Both the position numbers and the translations under genes were made by a program. Below are positions 1-5,062 of a stretch of DNA of 5,062 nucleotides, piece after piece. This DNA comes from Nitrospirota bacterium (lineage in GTDB: Bacteria; Nitrospirota; 9FT-COMBO-42-15; HDB-SIOI813): NCBI GenBank assembly GCA_016214375.1, contig JACROQ010000061.1, positions 1 to 5,062 on the forward strand, written 5' to 3'. The notes beneath the pieces are model-generated. The model did no database searches, was not told where the DNA came from, and saw nothing but the letters and a program-made list of their open reading frames with translations. Each line of letters begins with the position of its first letter. Positions within the stretch are counted from its first letter, which is position 1.

Positions 1-884
1 ACTGTCTCCGCTTGTGAGGGGATAGCGCCTGTGTGCCTGGCCAGGAATGTAATACCAAAAAACATCGCTGACAGGATCGTGCTCATCCAGATCAGCGTGA
101 TACCCGCATTATGGCTTCGGGGCTCTTTGAAGGCAGTAACGCCATTGCTTATGGCCTCAACTCCTGTAAGGGCGGCACAGCCGCTTGAAAATGCACGCAA
201 AACCAAAAAGAGGGTCAGGGCCTGGATTGCGCCTCCATGCAAGGGCTCTATACCCGTCACCATTCCCAGCGTACCTGTGAAGTAGTGGTAAAAACCAATG
301 ACAATCGTAAATAGCGTCATGAAGAGGAAGAAATAAGTGGGCAGAGAAAAGACCCGCCCGGACTCTTTAACCCCGCGCAGGTTAACAAGGGTCATGAAAC
401 CTATGATGCACAATGCGATCGATACACGCCACGGATTTAGCGCTGGAAAAGCCGATGCAATCTGGGCAACACCCGATGACATGGATACGGCGACAGTAAG
501 AATGTAATCAACGAGGAGGGCTGCACCCGCTATTTGCGCAGGGACTTCACCTATGTTGTCACGGCCCACAATGTACGCGCCTCCACCGCAGGGATAGGCA
601 TGTATGGTTTGTCTATAGGAAATGGTGACAATTGCAAGCAATATTATAATGGCAATGGCGATTGGGAGGGAGTAATAAAGTGCGCCCGCCCCTGCAAGGA
701 TGAGTACGAACAGAATTTCATCGGTGGCATAAGCGACAGAGGAAAGTGCATCAGACGCAAAGATGGCCAGACCGATGGTTTTGCCAACAGTCTGGTGCGA
801 CATTTCGGCAGTATGCAGACGTGCCCCTATTAATAATCTTCTGAGTGAAAACGGTCCTTTTCTGGTAATGCCTGCATCAGACAT
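1..884 (-). CDS. KimA-type APC superfamily permease, N-terminal 294 codons (3' end outside window)
   Basis: This is the N-terminal part of a multi-pass inner-membrane transporter resembling Bacillus subtilis KimA (YdaO), a high-affinity proton-coupled potassium importer of the APC fold. The frame is open from an ATG at 884 to the window edge, and about seven hydrophobic segments are visible (roughly residues 36-60, 72-90, 116-140, 153-170, 179-201, 219-247, 262-284). Recognised motifs are SDALSSVAY (44-52), SYRQTIHAYPCGGGAYIV (89-106), LLVDYILTVAVS (123-134) and FSSGCAALTGVEAISN (232-247). From memory of the KimA structure, potassium-site residues D36, Y43, T121, S125 and T230 correspond to D45, Y52, T130, S134 and T240 here, all present with a constant offset of about 9-10. 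The ATG fits because the N-terminal helix (residues 12-24) aligns with that of KimA. KimA proteins have about 600 residues and a cytoplasmic C-terminal domain, which lies outside the window. A related APC amino-acid permease cannot be excluded. There is no clear Shine-Dalgarno site. Confidence 0.85.
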   Translation of the reverse strand, partial: MSDAGITRKGPFSLRRLLIGARLHTAEMSHQTVGKTIGLAIFASDALSSVAYATDEILFVLILAGAGALYYSLPIAIAIIILLAIVTISYRQTIHAYPCGGGAYIVGRDNIGEVPAQIAGAALLVDYILTVAVSMSSGVAQIASAFPALNPWRVSIALCIIGFMTLVNLRGVKESGRVFSLPTYFFLFMTLFTIVIGFYHYFTGTLGMVTGIEPLHGGAIQALTLFLVLRAFSSGCAALTGVEAISNGVTAFKEPRSHNAGITLIWMSTILSAMFFGITFLARHTGAIPSQAET

Positions 885-890
885 AATTTA

Positions 891-920
891 ATCTTATCAA
901 AAAGCTAATCCGGTTTTCAA
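891..920 (-). promoter_or_regulatory. Possible sigma-70-like promoter for the permease, nearly touching its start codon
   Basis: On the minus strand, TTGAAA (915-920) is followed 18 bp later by TAAGAT (891-896), which matches TATAAT at four of six positions. Only six bases (TAAATT) separate this -10-like element from the ATG at 884, so transcription from it would begin at or next to the start codon and give a leaderless message. No AGGAG-type site precedes the ATG, which agrees with that reading. The match is weak in AT-rich DNA, and the real promoter may lie elsewhere in the gap. Confidence 0.3.
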
Positions 921-976
921 ATCATTTCCGTTTAAGTTACATTGGATGAAATCATAAAAAGTCCTTCACTGTCACC

Positions 977-1035
977 CTGAGCGAAGCGAAGGGTCTGATA
1001 ACTCATTATTTTATCAGATTCTTCGCTTCGCTCAG
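977..1035. repeat. 25 bp imperfect inverted repeat (long hairpin) with a GAGCGAAGCGAAG core
   Basis: The left arm (977-1001) and right arm (1011-1035) are reverse complements at 23 of 25 positions and are separated by a 9-base AT-rich loop (1002-1010). Each arm carries the core CTGAGCGAAGCGAAG. This core resembles dispersed palindromic intergenic repeats seen in many bacterial genomes. Either strand transcribed here would fold into a very stable hairpin. Confidence 0.85.
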
Positions 1036-1042
1036 ACGCCGT

Positions 1043-1059
1043 CCTGAACGAAGTGAAGG
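1043..1059. repeat. Third, diverged copy of the GAGCGAAGCGAAGG-type repeat core
   Basis: CCTGAACGAAGTGAAGG (1043-1059) matches CCTGAGCGAAGCGAAGG at 976-992 in 15 of 17 positions and has the same orientation. Together with the two arms of the hairpin at 977-1035 it makes a cluster of three related units within about 90 bp. It also supplies the distal strand of the outer stem of the putative terminator. Confidence 0.7.
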
Positions 1060-1104
1060 AATGACAAATGGTGCTTCTGGCGATTTCTTACGAGTTCATC
1101 ACAT

Positions 1105-2463
1105 TTAGTTCGAAGATATTCCCTCTACAACGCAGACGATATTCCCTTCATAAAGCCTGACATCCACCTTGTCCCCCTTCCGGACATCGGCGGAGGTTTT
1201 GACGACGGAGCAGCCTGGCAGCTTGTAGGTGATGCTGTAGCCCCTGGATAGGATGGCCAGAGGGCTCAGTCCGTCGAGTCTTGCCATAGCCCCGTGGAGC
1301 GCCTTCTTTTTCAGGGCGATCAGGTGGCCGGTGTTTTTCCATAGAGAACCGGTACAGGCCCCTAATCTCTGCCGGTATAACAGGATGGTGTGCCGCGGGC
1401 TAAAGGACCCAACATCCTTTGACATGCCGTCGGTACGCCGGCGCCTGTCTTTGAGAATCCTCCCGATACCGAGGACCAGCCTCCCCTCGATGTCATCCAG
1501 TCTCTGGATATACCGGTTGATCTCCCTCTCCGGACTCATGACCCTCTGACTGAGGGCGCAAAGCCGATCCCTCCTTCTGTCCAGAAAGGTCTTCTTGGCA
1601 TAGACAAGCCTTGAATAGAGTGTCCCGATGTAGCCCTGGATATCCTCTTTATTCCTCACCACCAGCTCTGCGGCGGCTGACGGGGTGGGGGCCCTCAGGT
1701 CTGCGACAAAGTCGGCTATCGTATAATCAATCTCATGACCGACAGCCGATATGATGGGGATCCGCGATTGATATATGGCACGGGCGACACTCTCTTCATT
1801 AAAAGGCCAGAGGTCTTCTATCCCGCCCCCGCCCCGTGTTACGATGATAACATCAATATCATCCATATGATTTAACTCTGTGATCGCCTCAACAATCTCA
1901 GGCGCAGCCCTCTCCCCCTGAACCGCAGCCGGGGCAATCACGATCTCCACATTGGCAAAACGCCGGTCAATCACCTTTAAGATATCCTGTATCGCGGCCC
2001 CGGTAGGGGAGGTCACAATCCCGATCTTCCTTGGGAAGACGGGTATGGATCTCTTTCTTGACTCATCAAAAAACCCCTCTTTGGCAAGCCGCTCCTTTAA
2101 TTGCTCAAAGGCCATCAGGAGCGCACCGAGCCCCTTGGGCTCCATATAGTCAATGACGATCTGGTATTCACCCCGGTACTCGTATACGGTAACCCTGCCG
2201 CGGCAGAGGACATGAAGGCCATCCTTTGGAACAAACCGGAGGGCGCGTCCCGCTGACCGGAACAGGACAGCCCTGATCTGGGAAGCGTTGTCTTTCAAGG
2301 TAAAGTAGAGGTGTCCGGAGGAGGGGACGCGGAAATTACAGATCTCCCCTTCTATCCATACATCTGGAAAGGAGTCTTCGAGGGTAGTCTTTATTAAGGC
2401 GGTGATTTCAGAAACGGTGAGGATGTGCCGCCTGGGAATACCGGTCTCACTATCCATGTCCAT
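1105..2463 (-). CDS. xseA: Exodeoxyribonuclease VII large subunit
   Basis: This is the catalytic subunit of exonuclease VII, a cytoplasmic enzyme that degrades single-stranded DNA from both ends to oligonucleotides and acts with several copies of the small subunit XseB. Its 452 residues match the usual family length (E. coli 456). An N-terminal OB-fold (about 12-110) includes VWIEGEICNFRVPSSGHLYF (35-54). The nuclease core includes GIVTSPTGAAIQDILKVIDR (148-167), TRGGGGIEDLWPFNEE (209-224) and AVGHEIDYTIADFVADLRAP (240-259). D160, R210, H243 and D246 match E. coli D155, R205, H238 and D241, implicated in catalysis, with a constant offset of five. A charged helical region (about 270-395) follows, then the C-terminal LAILSRGYSI motif (402-411). 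The start overlaps the end of ymdB by 14 bp with no good Shine-Dalgarno site, suggesting translational coupling. A second ATG at 2457 (Met3) is equally possible. No xseB follows in the window. Confidence 0.97.
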   Translation of the reverse strand: MDMDSETGIPRRHILTVSEITALIKTTLEDSFPDVWIEGEICNFRVPSSGHLYFTLKDNASQIRAVLFRSAGRALRFVPKDGLHVLCRGRVTVYEYRGEYQIVIDYMEPKGLGALLMAFEQLKERLAKEGFFDESRKRSIPVFPRKIGIVTSPTGAAIQDILKVIDRRFANVEIVIAPAAVQGERAAPEIVEAITELNHMDDIDVIIVTRGGGGIEDLWPFNEESVARAIYQSRIPIISAVGHEIDYTIADFVADLRAPTPSAAAELVVRNKEDIQGYIGTLYSRLVYAKKTFLDRRRDRLCALSQRVMSPEREINRYIQRLDDIEGRLVLGIGRILKDRRRRTDGMSKDVGSFSPRHTILLYRQRLGACTGSLWKNTGHLIALKKKALHGAMARLDGLSPLAILSRGYSITYKLPGCSVVKTSADVRKGDKVDVRLYEGNIVCVVEGISSN

Positions 2464-3238
2464 CTTTGATCTGGAGCCTTTCTATAGAGACAGACTTTCC
2501 ATCCCTTTTATCGATATCGATAACAACGCCTGAGATGACTGGATGCCCCTTCGCCACCTCAAAACGCCTGGGCATAAGGGTCAGATATTTATCGATGATC
2601 ATCTCTTTTTCAATCCCGATGACGGAGTTGGCCGGTCCGGTCATCCCGGCATCGGTAATGTAGGCCGTCCCCTTGGGCAGTATCTGCTCATCCGCCGTCT
2701 GCACGTGGGTATGGGTCCCGATGACAGCGGCTGCACCGCCATCGGCAAACCATCCGAAGGCCAGCTTCTCTGAGGTGGCCTCGGCGTGGAAGTCCACTAT
2801 GATGGCATCCGCAGCGGCCTTCAGCCGGGGGAGCTCACGCCGGAACCAGCGAAACGGGCAATCAAAGTTGCCCATGAAAACCCTCCCGGCGAGATTCACC
2901 ACCGCGACCCTATCCCTGGAGTCCGTGTATACCGTGATATCTCCGGACCCCGGCACCCCGTCAGGATAGTTTGCAGGCCTCAGGAGCCTCCGTTCTTTTT
3001 CGATGTAGGGGAGGATCTCTTTTTTATCCCATATATGATTGCCGGAGGTGATGACGTCAATACCCAGCGAAAGCAGGTCGTCGGAGATCTTCGGGGTGAT
3101 GCCAAAGCCCCCTGCGGCGTTTTCGCCATTGGCAATGACAAGGTTTATCCGGTATTCGTCTATCAGCGAATCAAGATGTTTGGAGATGAGTTTACGACCC
3201 ACGTCGCCGATGATGTCACCAATGAAAAGGACCCTCAC
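2450..3238 (-). CDS. ymdB: YmdB-family metallophosphoesterase (TIGR00282 type)
   Basis: This is a soluble dinuclear-metal phosphoesterase of the YmdB/DR1281 family. The B. subtilis member hydrolyses 2',3'-cyclic nucleotides and, by reports on that organism, affects biofilm and motility gene expression. Its 262 residues match the family length. The expected metal ligands are all visible: D8 in FIGDIIGDVGR, E39 and N40 in ANGENAAGGFG, N67 and H68 in TSGNHIWD, H151 in DFHAE, and H176 and H178 in GTHTHVQTAD. The typical TDAGMTGP (195-202) and SVIGIE (205-210) motifs follow. The start is GTG, chosen because it places the MRVLFIGD strand at the N-terminus and has a good Shine-Dalgarno site. The gene lies directly downstream of rny, a common neighbour of this family, and its 3' end overlaps xseA. 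The natural substrate in this organism is not known. Confidence 0.95.
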   Translation of the reverse strand: MRVLFIGDIIGDVGRKLISKHLDSLIDEYRINLVIANGENAAGGFGITPKISDDLLSLGIDVITSGNHIWDKKEILPYIEKERRLLRPANYPDGVPGSGDITVYTDSRDRVAVVNLAGRVFMGNFDCPFRWFRRELPRLKAAADAIIVDFHAEATSEKLAFGWFADGGAAAVIGTHTHVQTADEQILPKGTAYITDAGMTGPANSVIGIEKEMIIDKYLTLMPRRFEVAKGHPVISGVVIDIDKRDGKSVSIERLQIKDGHG

Positions 3239-3247
3239 GGATTTGTT

Positions 3248-3253
3248 CCCCTC
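3248..3253 (-). promoter_or_regulatory. Shine-Dalgarno site supporting the GTG start of ymdB
   Basis: The minus strand reads GAGGGG followed by nine bases and then the GTG at 3238. This purine-rich site decides for a GTG start where no ATG is suitably placed. Confidence 0.7.
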
Positions 3254-3282
3254 TCTTATTTCTTATTTAACCTTAGCCCAAG

Positions 3283-3313
3283 AAGGGGACAGATTTGAAA
3301 TCTGTCCCCCCTT
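3283..3313. repeat. REP-like perfect palindrome with 12 bp arms
   Basis: GGGGACAGATTT (3285-3296) and AAATCTGTCCCC (3298-3309) are perfect reverse complements around a single central base. The symmetry extends imperfectly to flanking AAG and CTT. Motifs of this GGGGACAGATTT type are, in my recollection, common dispersed intergenic sequences in environmental bacteria and are often associated with REP-associated tyrosine (IS200-like) transposases. None is encoded in this window. It lies in the rny-ymdB gap and would form a strong hairpin in the shared transcript. It has no proper U-run after it, so it is not an obvious terminator. Confidence 0.75.
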
Positions 3314-3330
3314 ACGCCTTCCGGTTTTTC

Positions 3331-3356
3331 AGATCCCTCGCTTCGCTCGGGATGAC
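3331..3356. repeat. Dispersed palindromic repeat of the CCCGAGCGAAGCGAGGG type
   Basis: Read on the minus strand, 3356 to 3331 gives GTCATCCCGAGCGAAGCGAG followed by GGATCT, and the inner part (TCCC...GGGA) is self-complementary. The GAGCGAAGCGA core is shared with the repeat cluster at 976-1059, so the window has members of this family in two separate intergenic gaps. It begins only nine bases after the rny stop codon. Confidence 0.75.
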
Positions 3357-3367
3357 CCTTCGGGTCA
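3353..3367 (-). repeat. Short hairpin containing the rny stop codon
   Basis: TGACCC (3353-3358) and GGGTCA (3362-3367) form a 6 bp stem with a 3-base loop. On the transcribed strand the stem starts at the TGA stop codon of rny (3367-3365), and its other arm shares the GTCAT end of the dispersed repeat. It may affect termination or 3' stability of the rny message, or may mark where the repeat inserted. Confidence 0.55.
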
Positions 3368-4927
3368 CTTCGCCAACTCCACGTACCTGCTCTCCCGAAT
3401 CACGATAACCTTGATCTGGCCTGGATATGTCAACTCATCATGGATCTTTTTGGCCATCTCGCGGGCGATCTGCGATGCCTCGGCATCCGAGACATCCTCC
3501 TGCTTGACAATGACGCGGATCTCCCTGCCGGCAGATATGGCGTAGGCCTTCTCCACCCCTTTAAAGGTAGAGGCAACCTTTTCCAGATTCTCAAGCCGCT
3601 TGATATACGACTCAAAGGTCTCCCGCCTTGCCCCCGGTCTTGCCCCTGAAAGGGCATCTGCCGCCGCCACCAGCACGCTTTCAACGCAGTTCGGCTCAAT
3701 ATCGCCGTGGTGTGAGCCTATCGCATTGATCACGACGGGGTGCTCTCCGTACTTCTTTGCAACCTCCATCCCAAGAGTGGTATGGGGCCCTTCATGCTCG
3801 TGGGTCAGCGCCTTGCCGATATCGTGAAGCAATGCGGCCCGCTTGCACAGCGGCACATCAAGACCAAGCTCTGAGGCCATAATCCCGCAGATAAAGGCCA
3901 CCTCACGCGCATGCATCAGGTTATTCTGACCATAGCTTGTCCGGTACTTCAGGCGGCCGAGCAGCTTGACAATCTCAGGATGGACATTATGGATTCCGAG
4001 GTCGAACAGCGCCTTCTCTGCCTCTTCGCGCATGTTCTTCTCAACATCCTTTTTCACCTTCTCTGCCAGATCTTCAATTCGCCCCGGGTGTATCCTCCCG
4101 TCCGCGATCAGCTTCTCTAATATCTGGCGTGCAACCTCGCGGCGCACAGGGTCAAACCCTGAGATGATCACTGCCTCCGGGGTATCATCCACAATAAAAT
4201 CAACCCCTGTCGCGCTCTCCAGCGCCCGGATATTACGCCCTTCCCTCCCGATAATCCTCCCCTTCATCTCCTCGTTGGGGAGATTGACTACGGAAACGGT
4301 CGCCTCCGCTACCTGCTCATTGGCATACCTCTGTATGGCCAGCGTGATGATCTCCTTTGCCTTTTTCTCTGCGGTACTTTTTGCCTCATCCTCGATGCGT
4401 TTGATCTCCTTAGCCGCCTCAAACTTGGCCTCGTCCTCCATCGCCTGCATGAGATGTTTCTTGGCCTCTTCCGCAGACATCCCTGAGATGCGCTCCAACT
4501 GTTCTCTCGCAGTCCTTATTGACTGCTCATACTGCGTTATCTTCTCCGCAGCCAATTTCTCACGTACGATCGTTTCCTTATCCCGCCGGTGCAGTTCATT
4601 GTCCCGGCGCTCCAACTGCTCTCCCTTCCTCTCTAAATGATTCTCTTTCTGGCTCAGCCTCTTTTCTGAGTTCATAAGCTCTAAACGCTTCCCCTGCGAC
4701 TCCTTTTCAATATCCATCCTGGCCTGATATATCTTGTCCTTGGCCTCGATCTCAGCCTCTTTCCTCTTGTTCTCAACCTCCCTTTCAGTATCCTTGATGA
4801 TCCTCTCTGCCTTCTCCTGTGCCTCTTTGACCTTGTCTGCACTGGTAACATTCTTGAGAATAAATCCGGCAGCAATTCCTACTGCAATTCCTATAATTCC
4901 TATAAGACCTATAATGATGGTTTCCAT
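3365..4927 (-). CDS. rny: Ribonuclease Y, membrane-anchored endoribonuclease
   Basis: RNase Y is a membrane-bound endoribonuclease that starts mRNA decay. Its 520 residues match the family length, and all domains are seen in order. An N-terminal membrane helix (about 4-24) is followed by a long charged coiled coil rich in E, K and R (about 30-205). A KH RNA-binding domain (about 210-275) carries the GREG loop (227-230) within GRIIGREGRNIRALE. An HD domain (about 335-430) contains HAREVA (339-344), the catalytic pair H368-D369 in LLHDIGKAL, SHHGDIEP (405-412) and AAADALSGARPGARRE (421-436). A conserved C-terminal region ends in YPGQIKVIVIRE (501-512). The ATG is preceded by a good Shine-Dalgarno site. 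The gene sits between a rarA-like gene and ymdB in what looks like one operon. The stop codon lies within a small hairpin joined to a dispersed repeat. Nothing suggests loss of function. Confidence 0.98.
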   Translation of the reverse strand: METIIIGLIGIIGIAVGIAAGFILKNVTSADKVKEAQEKAERIIKDTEREVENKRKEAEIEAKDKIYQARMDIEKESQGKRLELMNSEKRLSQKENHLERKGEQLERRDNELHRRDKETIVREKLAAEKITQYEQSIRTAREQLERISGMSAEEAKKHLMQAMEDEAKFEAAKEIKRIEDEAKSTAEKKAKEIITLAIQRYANEQVAEATVSVVNLPNEEMKGRIIGREGRNIRALESATGVDFIVDDTPEAVIISGFDPVRREVARQILEKLIADGRIHPGRIEDLAEKVKKDVEKNMREEAEKALFDLGIHNVHPEIVKLLGRLKYRTSYGQNNLMHAREVAFICGIMASELGLDVPLCKRAALLHDIGKALTHEHEGPHTTLGMEVAKKYGEHPVVINAIGSHHGDIEPNCVESVLVAAADALSGARPGARRETFESYIKRLENLEKVASTFKGVEKAYAISAGREIRVIVKQEDVSDAEASQIAREMAKKIHDELTYPGQIKVIVIRESRYVELAK

Positions 4928-4935
4928 GTCTTCTT

Positions 4936-4941
4936 CACCTC
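4936..4941 (-). promoter_or_regulatory. Shine-Dalgarno site of rny
   Basis: GAGGTG on the minus strand ends eight bases before the rny ATG. It lies in the 20 bp gap after the upstream stop codon and supports the chosen start, which keeps the full membrane helix. Confidence 0.75.
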
Positions 4942-4947
4942 TTTCAC

Positions 4948-5062
4948 TTACCCTTTACGTGGTTCCGCCTTCTTCAGCCCCTCAAGCCTTTTTCTGATCT
5001 CCCCCTCAAATCCATTACCTGTGGGATTGTAATAACTGACTCCCCCCGGCACATAGTCCTGC
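4948..5062 (-). CDS. rarA: Probable replication-associated recombination protein A, C-terminal 37 codons
   Basis: An open frame enters from the right edge and ends at a TAA stop (4950-4948). It encodes QDYVPGGVSYYNPTGNGF followed by a charged helix containing EIRKRLEGLKKAE. The pattern Q-Y-P, then YY-x-P-T-x-x-G-x-E, then an amphipathic R/K/E/L helix matches my recollection of the C-terminal end of RarA/MgsA, an AAA+ ATPase related to the clamp loader that acts at stalled replication forks. Only the tail is visible and the ATPase motifs are outside the window, so the assignment rests on a short pattern. The gene would be co-transcribed with rny, being only 20 bp upstream. Confidence 0.55.
   Translation of the reverse strand, partial: QDYVPGGVSYYNPTGNGFEGEIRKRLEGLKKAEPRKG

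Larger units (their letters stand above)
956..1060 (-). terminator. Putative terminator after xseA built from nested inverted repeats
   Basis: An outer 9 bp stem, TCCTTCACT (962-970) with AGTGAAGGA (1052-1060), encloses the long hairpin at 977-1035. On the minus strand the outer stem ends one base before TTTTT (956-960). A stem followed by a short T-run, 45 bp after the xseA stop codon and 72 bp before the permease start, fits a Rho-independent terminator closing the rny-ymdB-xseA unit. The T-run is short and the stem is interrupted, so efficiency is uncertain. Confidence 0.45.

Noticed and set aside
31..285. Plus-strand open frame of 84 codons near the left edge
   Set aside because: It is fully antisense to the permease coding sequence and has no recognisable domain.
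534..833. Plus-strand open frame of 99 codons
   Set aside because: It lies antisense to the permease, whose protein has clear family motifs. The predicted peptide has no recognisable features.
961..1068. Possible CRISPR array in the xseA-permease gap
   Set aside because: The repeat units are few, inverted relative to one another and diverged, with no uniform spacers and no cas genes. They are palindromic intergenic repeats.
3239..3285. Separate promoter for ymdB in the rny-ymdB gap
   Set aside because: TTGGGC and AT-rich hexamers can be found on the minus strand at near-suitable spacing, but the match is too weak to distinguish from background AT-rich sequence.
3283..3313. Rho-independent terminator between rny and ymdB
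   Set aside because: The hairpin is strong, but neither strand has a continuous U-run directly after it, and ymdB lies downstream in the same direction. A repeat with possible attenuating effect is the safer reading.
2786..3545. Plus-strand open frames (2786-3298 and 3039-3545) crossing the rny-ymdB gap
   Set aside because: They are mostly antisense to ymdB and rny and read through both palindromes. They show no family motif or ribosome site, so they are chance frames.
3966..4640. Plus-strand open frame of 224 codons, serine-rich
   Set aside because: It is antisense to the rny coiled-coil, KH and HD regions. The serine and leucine richness is the mirror of glutamate, lysine and arginine codons on the real strand.

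Overview
All recognisable genes in this window lie on the minus strand, so it reads right to left. In transcription order it holds: the last 37 codons of a gene that looks like rarA (AAA+ replication-associated recombination ATPase); a complete rny (RNase Y); a complete ymdB-type metallophosphoesterase; a complete xseA (exonuclease VII large subunit); and the first 294 codons of a KimA-type APC potassium/amino-acid permease that runs off the left edge. The permease has no stop inside the window and would be missed by a search for closed reading frames.

The first four genes look like one transcription unit. The rarA-like stop is 20 bp from the rny start, and that gap contains the rny Shine-Dalgarno site. 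The rny-ymdB gap is about 126 bp and is filled by two palindromic repeats. ymdB and xseA overlap by 14 bp. After xseA comes a 220 bp gap with a nested inverted-repeat structure ending in a short T-run on the transcribed strand, a plausible terminator, followed by the permease with a possible promoter of its own. Functionally, the cluster joins RNA decay (RNase Y), a phosphodiesterase often encoded beside it, single-strand DNA degradation (Exo VII) and probably replication-fork maintenance (RarA). The KimA-like importer is probably a separate unit.

The base composition is moderate (about half G+C by eye), and these are ordinary bacterial housekeeping families. RNase Y and YmdB are best known from Firmicutes but also occur in Nitrospirota, Desulfobacterota and related phyla. 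The dispersed GAGCGAAGCGA-type palindromes and the GGGGACAGATTT palindrome resemble repeats I associate with environmental Gram-negative genomes. I lean toward an uncultured member of such a phylum, with low confidence.

I see no new defence or metabolic system. The most interesting material is in the intergenic DNA: three families or arrangements of palindromic repeats, one of which incorporates the rny stop codon, and a permease start with no Shine-Dalgarno site and a promoter-like motif almost touching the start codon.
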